DNA from: Ophiura sarsii
Lineage: Eukaryota; Echinodermata; Ophiuroidea; Amphilepidida; Ophiuridae
Direction of reading: 5' to 3'
NCBI GenBank assembly: GCA_035610835.1
Contig: CM069455.1
Span: forward strand, 50,510,639-50,574,638
DNA: 64,000 bases
Of this stretch, positions 56,608-64,000 are shown piece after piece. A program made the position numbers and the translations under genes. Numbering within the stretch: the first letter of the stretch is position 1; each line of letters begins with the position of its first letter. The notes beneath the pieces are model-generated. The model worked only from the letters and a program-made list of their open reading frames with translations, had not been told where the DNA came from and made no database searches.

Positions 56608-56630
56608 GTACGTATTGGAAGAAAATCCAG

Positions 56631-56652
56631 GGGGGTTGGGGGGGGGGGGGGG
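56631..56652. repeat. Poly-G run just downstream of the exon 13 donor
   Basis: GGGGGGTT followed by about 16 G, starting 23 bases after GTACGT. Confidence 0.9.
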
Positions 56653-56726
56653 ACTTATGTATAAAAGTTGTAAGTATCTGTGTGAATGCACTCCCAAGGA
56701 TTGTCATGGAAGTAAAAAAGTGACCC

Positions 56727-56981
56727 TTAACACTTTCAACACCGCTATTAGTTATACCATTATACAAAACAGATTTTTCAGAAACCTTTCCCCAACTTTT
56801 GAAATCTATCTCAAATAGACCTACTGAACCAATATACTAGACATGTTTGTACTTATTTTAATGCCTTTATCATGGTCATTACAAATTCGGTGATGGAATC
56901 CAATAATGTTGACATTTTTGAAACATTTTGTGCAATTTTGGAACTGTCGTCTGCAGACGACTGCCACATGGAAAGTGTTAA
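56727..56981. mobile_element. CACTTTCC TTAA-MITE, full-length copy
   Basis: TTAA at 56727-56730 and 56978-56981; 255 bp. Confidence 0.85.
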
Positions 56982-57177
56982 CAATATTTTACTTGGCACT
57001 CAAACCCTTTACCTGTGTTGTCATTACAAAAACCACCTTATTCCGCATTTTCATTCAAGCAAATGCTTACAACTTTGTAACTGAGCACCCCCTCCCCCTC
57101 CCCCGGAAGACCAACTTTGAGAGTAAACATAAGGATTTTAGGTGAAATATTTATTTCAAAAAAACATATTGGAACTA

Positions 57178-57520
57178 TCAGGTGTATGTTCCCTTTTTTT
57201 GGGCTATGATTTTTTTTTCACACAATTTTGTTATAAGAATCTCATTATGTTTGTAAAATCTTTGGGGCCAGTAATGTTCCATTTAGAAAATATAGGATAA
57301 CATGTGGTGAATTTCTACCAAAGGTGGTTAACCAACAGCCAGTTTGTGTACTTCTTAATGGGCAAATGTATTGTGACCGTGTGCTTTTAAAATTAGAACC
57401 CGTTGGAGATATGCAACTCAAACTTTGGAATGTGACAACTTTAAGGATGACCTTTCATGTAAAATAGAAAACATCAAGTTGAAAATCAGGCCAGCAATCA
57501 GAACATCTACCTTTAAATAA
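57178..57520 (+). repeat. Direct repeat, partner at 24460-24830
   Basis: See CAAACTTTGGAATGTGACAA and CAATCAGAACATCTACCTTT, same order as the partner. Confidence 0.75.
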
Positions 57521-57582
57521 ATTGACCATTTTTATTGAACACAGGATTCAATAAAACTAACCTGTGCTTATTTGAACTTCGT

Positions 57583-57904
57583 CAGGGTTGTAGCTAGACC
57601 AGATTGAGTGCCGGACAATTTTACTGACGGCGAACGGAGTAAGTGTAGCGAACGAAGTGAAGTGGATCATGGAATGGGGTCTAGAGGCCTTCTTAATGTT
57701 TGTAAGGGGTTATAAATGCACTTTGAGGGTTCCTGCAACATAATTTCTTGTTTTATGAGGCAGTCTAATGATTTTTTCCACAAATTGTAAAAAAAAAAAA
57801 AAAATAGTGCCGGATTGTTTACCCTTTTTTTTAAAGAGTGCTGGACGCTGGGCACGACTTCCGGACGGCCCCGTCGGGGGCCGTCCAGCGTAGCTTCAAC
57901 CCTG
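57583..57904. mobile_element. hAT-type MITE, CAGGGTTGTAGC ends
   Basis: CAGGGTTGTAGC and GTAGCTTCAACCCTG are near complements. AACTTCGT duplicates exactly (57575-57582, 57905-57912). 322 bp, with an internal GGACGGCCCCGTCGGGGGCC hairpin and a 15-A run. Confidence 0.9.
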
Positions 57905-59094
57905 AACTTCGTGCTCAGTGGTTTGTGTCGAAAGTGTTGTTGGGATAGCCATACCTGATATTGTAATGTCATCGATACTAAAGCCACCTCATCAGCAACA
58001 GGTCGCTGCACATAATCACACAGGAATTCAATGCATAAATCGAAATTATCAGTGCATGAAACATGATTTTTTTCTCATCTAAATGCGATTTTGTCTTAAT
58101 GCGTCACTTTAAGATACTTTAACCTACTAAAAATACTGGTCTGTAAAAATAATAATGCTACATGTGTGAGCGCTAAATTTCCATGGCACAGATTTCCTTT
58201 TAAGTGCCAAAATTTATTCATATAGTATTTTTCAAAAGCTTCAACAAGAATTATGTTTGTCCATTTATAGGAAAGAAAAGATGTTATAGCCATAGTAATG
58301 TCTTAGGCGTAAATCCTTTTTCAATTCTTTTCAAGTTAATTTGTTCCAGTCTCCTCCTCTTGACATTAACCCCTTGTAAAATAAAAGTAAGGCAAAAAGA
58401 AAAGAAAAAAAGTAATGTTGTCCTTCACAGCTTTCAGAGAGGAGGGGCGGCTGGGTGGATTTTTTTCAGCCAACAAGAAGTTATAATTACTCTAAGAGTC
58501 GCACATATATGTTATAAACACTTAATTTAATATGCCATCAATGCCATTTAAACTGTTTAAAAAAATCTGAAGAAAAAAAATCTGGATAAAATCTGGGGGG
58601 AAAATCTGGAAAAAAAGAGAGAAAAAAAATCGGAGCGGCCCTAAATCTGACGAGCGGGTGGTCGAGGACAACATTACAATTACTTTGGAGGGCCTAAGTT
58701 GAGTTACCATTTCCACCACCCCACCCACAGTCCCATCCCACCTGCAGTCCATAACGAAGTCATGAGAGACATGAATTAAAGCAATTATTACGTGATCTTT
58801 GTCAATTTTTTTACACATGTTTCTCTCTCTCTCTCTTAAAATGAAATTTGACTTATCAGAAAAGACATTCTGGGACTGATACATCTATCTTGTCTGTATT
58901 TTATGTGAAAAACCATCACAAAACTTTACCAAATCATAATGGAAATCTGCTTCTAATTTAAGGAATTTGTTTTGATTTTCATCATAAAGCATTTCATACT
59001 ATTGTGTTCACTTGTGTACAGTTGCGACTAGAAACGGCGTTAACACGGTGCCAAACCATGGAAATCCATGTACGAACAAAAAACACTCAGTAAA

Positions 59095-59829
59095 ATAAGT
59101 TGTCGGAGCAGACCCTGACAGTTTATTTCCCCAGCCCCCAACTCAACAAAAAAGTTTGTAACCATGACTGTTCTAAAAATCGCGGAAAAGGGCTATATTT
59201 TCGATTGTCAGCGCTGACACTTAGTGACAGCGAAATCATGAAAATAGGGGGTATTTCATGAATTAGTCTCCGCGAAATTCGAAACAGGGGTATTTTAGGA
59301 AGAGGAAAAAACTAAAAACATCACAGTATGGATTTAATTATTTGATAGAACAACCCAAATACACCACTTGGGGTACACCAGTTTATAACAAATGACCATA
59401 AACGCCTGTAACTATTGGGAGCAACAAGTTTTTATATATTTAATGTATGTATAAAGTGTCTTTGAAAAGTGGTGTTTGAAATTATAGTCATTGAAAAGCC
59501 AAAAATGGGGGTATTTTTCACTCCAATTTTGTCCTCGTTTTTGCCAAAAAAGGGGGGTAAAATTGTTGAAAAATCCTTGCAAAGGGGTACTTTGAAAAAA
59601 TGAAGAACAGTCATGGTTACCAACTTTTGTGTTGAGTTTGGGGGCCGGGTTTATTTCAACCTTTTCAAACCATGATTTTGAAGTAATTAGGAATTGTATC
59701 GCTCTGTAACTTAAAAGATCCTTTTACGACTTATGATCAAAAATGCAAATTTGCAAGAAAATCTGCTATCAAAGTAAATATCAAGGATTGAGGGAGTCAC
59801 TTGGAAAAATATTGCATAATATTACTTTC
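59095..59829. mobile_element. TTAA foldback family copy, truncated and interrupted
   Basis: AAGTTGTCGGAGCAGACCCT is the family centre and CATGATTTTGAAGTAATTAG onward is the right arm. The left arm is missing and 59130-59649 is a later insertion. Confidence 0.75.
59130..59649. mobile_element. Element with CCCRGCCCCCAA ends and 8-bp duplication
   Basis: Left CCCAGCCCCCAACTCAACA and right TGTTGAGTTTGGGGGCCGGG are near complements; inner GTAACCATGACTGTT/AACAGTCATGGTTAC arms also pair. TTTATTTC duplicates on both sides (59122-59129, 59650-59657). 8-bp duplication but the ends are not the typical CAG type. Confidence 0.75.
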
Positions 59830-60027
59830 AAATGTTGCTGTACATATAAATGAGTGGGTGGGTGTACGTGTCGTAACTTATTACAAATCTGTCACCTCGG
59901 GTGTGGTTCTGATTTGTTTTAGGATGGTTGAGTTACTGCAAAAATAACAAATATGCACCAATGAATGTATCATATGTCATCTTTATTTGCAAAGAGTTGT
60001 CCCCTGAGGGAGTTGTTTGTTCTAGTC

Positions 60028-60274
60028 TTAACGCTTTCCATGCGGCAGGCGGCTGCAGACGACATTCCAAATGTTGACAACAATTTCCAAAAATTTCAAA
60101 ATCATTGAATTTCATTACCATATTTGGAAACACCATGAGAAATGCATTGAAATAAGTACAAACATGCCTGGTATTGGTTCAGTAATCATTGAGATTGACT
60201 TTGAAAACTGTGAAAGGTTTCTGAAAAATTTGTTTTGTATAGGGTAAAACTAATAGCCGCGTGGAAAGTGTTAC
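60028..60274. mobile_element. CACTTTCC TTAA-MITE, full-length copy
   Basis: TTAACGCTTTCCATGCGGCA at the left, GCCGCGTGGAAAGTGTTAC at the right. Confidence 0.85.
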
Positions 60275-60626
60275 CTCTTATATTCTGTAAGATATGGGGA
60301 CGTCAAAGACACAATATTGTTTCCCAAGAAGGGGGAGGAGGCTCCATGACAGGGTATTTATTCTGACTTCGGAATCCAAAATTGGATTTACCCGAATTAC
60401 ACATTTTATTTGGCGGGATTTTTAAATTGTCGCAAAAAATATCGGATCTCAGGTTTAACTGGGAATAATTTGGAATTTAGTTTACTTGCAATACATTATT
60501 ACCCCACTAGAGCATACAAAATCATCCAAAATAAAACTACCGCCACACGGGTGCTGCTGCATTTGGCTCGATTACGTCACCTACCGCAGGCATATGTGGG
60601 CACGACCTTTGTGCCCGCATATGCGC

Positions 60627-60720
60627 TGGGGAGTTAGCTCAGTTGGTAGGGGCACAGACTGGGGTGCGGATGGTCCCGGGATCGAATCCCGGGGGGTGCT
60701 CGGTGATTTTTCTGGTTAAC
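60627..60720 (+). mobile_element. tRNA-like SINE head
   Basis: GTTAGCTCAGTTGGTAGGGG (A box) and GGGATCGAATCCC (B box), 37 bases apart, then GGTGATTTTTCTGG, like the SINE tails nearby. The acceptor stem is not convincing. Confidence 0.6.
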
Positions 60721-60957
60721 AAAATTGTACTTTTTCCCCCTCCCCCGATACACGCAAAAACATAGCCGTTGGAGTTATGGTTAATGGAAGTGCTGAGACT
60801 TACTAGATATTGCTGGGGTAAATATCGGAATACATGTAGCAGGAATTATGCCCTGTCATAGGGGTCTCGGCGGTGAACAAGATCTAGCTATAAATACCGT
60901 TGTTATTGGTCAGAGTGATTATGATTCCAACATCTACACACGTTCCTCCTTCATATC

Positions 60958-61522
60958 ATAACCCTAACTCTGGTTTAGGATTTTTGACCGGGATCACCAA
61001 TTTTCGAGGAAAAAACACCAACTAAATCTCCGGGAACCTGCCGGGATTTGATCCGGGGACCCTCCGTTCTCAAGCCCCACCTTCCAACCACTAAGCCACT
61101 GCCCTCAGCTACACATTCGTGCAGTATACTGCACTCATTATATAGGCTCGGTTGACTACGTCATCGAAAACCGACGGCGCATGCGTTTGGAGAGTTGGAT
61201 TAGCATTTTTTAGCACTCAGGGGGGTTAGGGTTAATAGAACACACACACACACAAAAAAAATGTTACCATAACCCTAACCCCGGTTTAGGATTTTTGACC
61301 GGGATCACAATTTTCGAGGAAAAAACACCAACTAAATCACCGGGAACCTGCCGGGATTCGACCCGGGGACCCTCCGTTCTCAAGCCCCACATGCCAACCA
61401 CTAAGCCACGGCCCTCAGCTACACATTCGTGCAGTATACTGCACTCATTATATAGGCTCGGTTGCGTTTGGAGAGGGACTTTGGATTAGCATTTTTTAGC
61501 ACTCAGGGGGGTTAGGGTTAAG
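60958..61522 (-). mobile_element. Two tandem minus-strand SINE copies
   Basis: On the minus strand each reads GCTTAGTGGTTGG (A box), GGGTCGAATCCCGG-type B box, then GGTGATTTAGTTGGTGTTTT and GTGATCCCGGTC. Units at 60958-61233 and 61268-61522 are separated by a CA microsatellite. The second lacks about 45 bp near GACTACGTCATCGAAAACCG. Same family as 14836-15600. Confidence 0.75.
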
Positions 61523-61645
61523 AATTTTGAATTAAAAACATTAGACGTTTTTGATAGAAATTATTTAGTTCAAATGAAAGTTTTACCAAAATTACCTCTT
61601 TTGAAACTCATAAAATCATTGACCATGTTGTGCACAAATCTCAAA

Positions 61646-62054
61646 TTAAAGGGGCACTAAGAGATGAGTTGGAGGCTGCGCCCTCAATTATGATAAAAAC
61701 TGGGATTAGTATATTTATACAATTGTAGTACATGTATGAACTTACACCTATAAAGATTAAGAAAAATCAGCCCTCTTTATTTGTACAACAAAACGTCGAT
61801 TAAAAAAAGGCTGATCAGACCTGATCAGCATTTTACGTCAGACAGTATCCCCCTGCAGTACGCGTGATAAATAACGCGAACCATATTTGCATAGAGGGCG
61901 TTTTCAATAAATAGCGATGGTATTGTTTTAATCAAGTTTTGCTGTGTTTTTGTTAGTAGAAACAACAATAATGGCAATTTTTAAAGTTCATCTTGAATTC
62001 TGAAGTAAATTTTTTTTTTTTTAAATGTCAACACCACTTTTAATGTCCCTTTAA
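61646..62054. mobile_element. TTAA-flanked MITE, AGGGGCACTAA ends
   Basis: TTAAAGGGGCACTAAGAGAT at the left; AATGTCCCTTTAA at the right. TTAA at 61646-61649 and 62051-62054. Short inverted ends only; a third TTAA family. Confidence 0.65.
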
Positions 62055-62607
62055 ATGCTATTCAGGTGATTTGCTGTGTCCTTGTTTTATTTAATGTCCA
62101 ATTTGTCTGTGATTTTTTATGATACAATATTTGAACGATGTGAGGGAATTGTTCAGCTTGAGTCATTGATACCATACTTTCTTCAGCAGCAGTTCTGAAG
62201 TTTGGTGTGGAGTTTAATCAATTGAGATACGCTGAAATTGGAAAACAGGATTCATCTATTTTTAATAATGTCATGCCATGTAACAGAACGGATTAAGATA
62301 TTCAAATGAACAGAATAAATAGGAAACTTGTTTTGTACTATATTTCAGGTATAAGATTCGGACTGCAATGTTGTTTTCATATTTTTCATATTTTTTTCAA
62401 ACACACCAAATAATTCTGGGACACCCTGTATAAAACATGTCTGACACCCTTAACCGATTTAAGATGGAAATACACACGAGAAGTGTGACAATTATACAGT
62501 CAGATTTCAGCAGCAAGTGTTTTTATGATCTTTTTAAGCTAGAATGGTCGCAGACAGACCACACACTATATCTGTCATTGTTGACACGTATACGGCTCAT
62601 CACATTA

Positions 62608-63154
62608 AGGGGGCTGGTTGTGCACCTTCAGGTATAGCCTCCGTAAAACTGCCGTAACTTCTTTGCAGAGAAGGGTTCAATGAATCCAACCATGATCATG
62701 AAATTGACCATTTTGGAGAAAATTATAAAACACACATTTTTGACCCATTTTAGGTTCTGCAAAGATAACTCAAAATATATGATGTCAATATTTTGGCAAA
62801 TTTTGGCACTTTTTGGTAGATTATTCAAAAAATAATAAGATTTAAAAAAAACACACAACTATTCCTAGGGAATTGTATTAGAAATATACTAAAACTAGTA
62901 TTAGGAATATAATAAAACAAGTATGACAAAATTTGACAAAATATTTTTTTTGAGTTATCTTTGCAGAACCTAAAATGGGTCAAAAAACATGTTTTTTATT
63001 TTATAATTTTCTCCAAAATGGTCAAATTCATGATCATGGTTGGATTTATTGAACCCTTTTCTGCAAGAAAATGTATACTTTTATATAGATTAAATGAATA
63101 ATGAAGGAGTTACAGCAGTTTTACGGAGGCAATGCTGAGGGTGCACAGCCCCCT
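62608..63154. mobile_element. Foldback MITE, AGGGGGCTGGTTGTGCACC ends
   Basis: AGGGGGCTGGTTGTGCACCT and GGTGCACAGCCCCCT are complements, TA on both sides (62606-62607, 63155-63156). Inner arms (CTCCAAAATGGTCAA, AACCTAAAATGGGTC, GGTTCTGCAAAGATAACTC) pair along about 200 bp. Confidence 0.8.
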
Positions 63155-63198
63155 TATATCCAAGGATTATGCTACCGAATCTCCATTCTCCAGGTCCT

Positions 63199-63535
63199 AA
63201 GGCCTAAAAAAAAAAGAAGTTTGATTGGCGTAACATGACCAAAACAAATAGGGTAGGTCGGTCGGGATTTTTTTTTCTTTTTTTTCTTTTTTTTTTTTAA
63301 ATCACCTGCTTTGGGGACTTAAAAAAACCGAAAATGAAAGCAAACAGTCAGACACTTTTTAAAGTATAAAAATTGAACAAAGTAATAAAATACTTCGTTC
63401 AATTTTTTTTTTATTATTTTTTTATTAACATTTTTAATTATTTTTTCCTCCCTCAAAATAATAAAAAATATTCAGGGTCGGCGATGTATTTAGGGTCGGT
63501 CGGGTTACGCCAATCAAACTTTTTTTTTAGGCCTA
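63199..63535. mobile_element. TTGATTGGCGTAAC MITE (copy 2)
   Basis: AGGCCTAAAAAAAAAAGAAG, GTTTGATTGGCGTAAC and complementary right end GTTACGCCAATCAAAC..AGGCCT. Matches 38527-38796 at the ends. Confidence 0.8.
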
Positions 63536-63568
63536 ATATTGAAAATAATCGCTTGGTTGACACTCTTA

Positions 63569-63812
63569 TTAACACTTTCCGCACACGGCCATTAGTTTTA
63601 CCATTATATACAAAACAGATTTTTCAGAGATTTGTCCCAACTTTCAAAGTCTTATCTCACGTATTACTGAACCAATACGAGGCATGTTTGTACTTATCTC
63701 AATGCATTTCTCATGGTGATTCCAAATGTGGTGATGAAATCCAATAATTTTGACATTTTTGAAACATTTTGTGACATTTTGAAACTGTCGTCTGCCGCAT
63801 GGAAAGTGTTAA
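63569..63812. mobile_element. CACTTTCC TTAA-MITE, full-length copy
   Basis: TTAA at 63569-63572 and 63809-63812; ends CACTTTCCGCACACGGCC and GCCGCATGGAAAGTG. Confidence 0.85.
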
Positions 63813-64000
63813 CCCGTTTGAATATCGGAAGGATCTGAATATTGTATTTGGTAAGATTTTTTTAAGTAGAACTTGATTGTAAATTTAAAATTCTGATAAG
63901 TATATTTTGATTTTATATTTAAAACATGACAAGGATATGGATAATTTATCTCATAATAATATTTGACAAGTAGTCTTTGATTATCTCTTAAGCTATTTAA

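Larger units (their letters stand above)
49464..56475 (+). other. Intron 12 (phase 0), 7.0 kb
   Basis: Contains a truncated TTAA MITE (49552-49604), a degenerate tandem region (49690-50170), a TTAA foldback (50446-50832), a SINE (51042-51503), a poly-C run (51885-51900), a tRNA-like SINE head (52639-52731), a 110-bp tandem array (52806-53110), a nested-family MITE (53250-53666), a TTAA MITE (53991-54238), a MITE (54310-54573), poly-G runs (55011-55024, 55308-55323), a partial TTAA MITE (55645-55784) and a C run (56327-56344). 50833-51040, 51910-52630 and 55790-56320 show nothing recognisable. Confidence 0.75.
56608..64000 (+). other. Intron 13 or downstream sequence, at least 7.4 kb
   Basis: No further SASH1 exon recognised. 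Contains a poly-G run (about 56631-56652), TTAA MITEs (56727-56981, 60028-60274, 63569-63812), a repeat shared with 24 kb (57178-57520), hAT elements (57583-57904, 59130-59649), an interrupted TTAA foldback (59095-59829), SINE copies (60627-60720, 60958-61522), a TTAA MITE (61646-62054), a foldback (62608-63154) and a MITE (63199-63535). 57913-59090 and 62060-62600 show nothing recognisable apart from short A/G-rich tracts. Confidence 0.7.

Noticed and set aside
57667..58011. 114-codon reverse-strand frame as a gene
   Set aside because: It lies mostly inside the hAT element 57583-57904, crosses a poly-A/T run and shows no recognisable motif.
60627..60700. Functional tRNA gene
   Set aside because: A and B boxes are good but the acceptor stem does not close and the downstream sequence matches SINE tails. 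The same reasoning applies at 19401, 26068, 42372 and 52639.
62437..62637. Frame of 66 codons as the missing SAM2 exon
   Set aside because: It lacks the GLPMY/TLSQV-like pattern of SASH SAM2 and overlaps the edge of a foldback element.

Overview
This is metazoan nuclear DNA: AT-rich, mostly non-coding, and packed with small transposable elements. The best-supported gene runs left to right through the window as short exons in large introns. It is an orthologue of SASH1 (SAM and SH3 domain-containing protein 1, of the SLY/SASH3/SAMSN1 adaptor family). I can place 13 exons from 6998 to 56607. Every junction is AG|...|GT and every phase agrees, giving 938 continuous residues. The N-terminal exons lie upstream of what I can identify. 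The C-terminal exons, including the second SAM domain, were not found and probably lie beyond 64000. Very small dispersed elements, AT-rich introns and this domain order suggest a marine invertebrate, perhaps an echinoderm or other deuterostome; that placement is inference.

Coding layout: exon 1 (6998-7150) is a basic Lys/Ser-rich segment. Exons 2-4 (16981-27454) are a charged, helix-forming segment and include a 31-nt microexon. Exons 5-8 (28048-38969) are low-complexity Ser/Pro linker and include a 42-nt microexon. Exons 9-10 (40778-43874) make the SH3 domain and the first helix of SAM1. Exon 11 (45370-45523) completes SAM1. Exon 12 (48259-49463) is a 1.2-kb disordered exon with a His run. 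Exon 13 (56476-56607) is the conserved CGIP..LVQRYAE block that precedes SAM2 in vertebrate SASH1.

Non-coding layout: nearly every kilobase of intron and flank carries a miniature inverted-repeat element (MITE), a SINE or a long G/C run. Families can be sorted by target-site duplication. (a) Three TTAA-flanked, piggyBac-type families, one with 14 copies. (b) Six elements with 8-bp duplications, five of them with hAT-type CAG-starting ends. (c) TA-flanked mariner/Tc1-type foldbacks, some nested in each other. (d) TTA/TAA-flanked Harbinger-type elements. (e) tRNA-derived SINEs in both orientations. (f) One 5'-truncated non-LTR retrotransposon tail with a 12-bp duplication.

Most notable observations: an element built of p53-response-element-like half-sites (41-263); a MITE whose interior has expanded into 28 copies of a 37-bp repeat (31767-32802); five to six tandem copies of the 3' end of the SH3/SAM exon with its splice donor (43784-44690); two unrelated MITEs inserted within about 5 bp of the same point in two copies of one host MITE; a palindrome-array element (40277-40668); and long G tracts just downstream of three splice donors.
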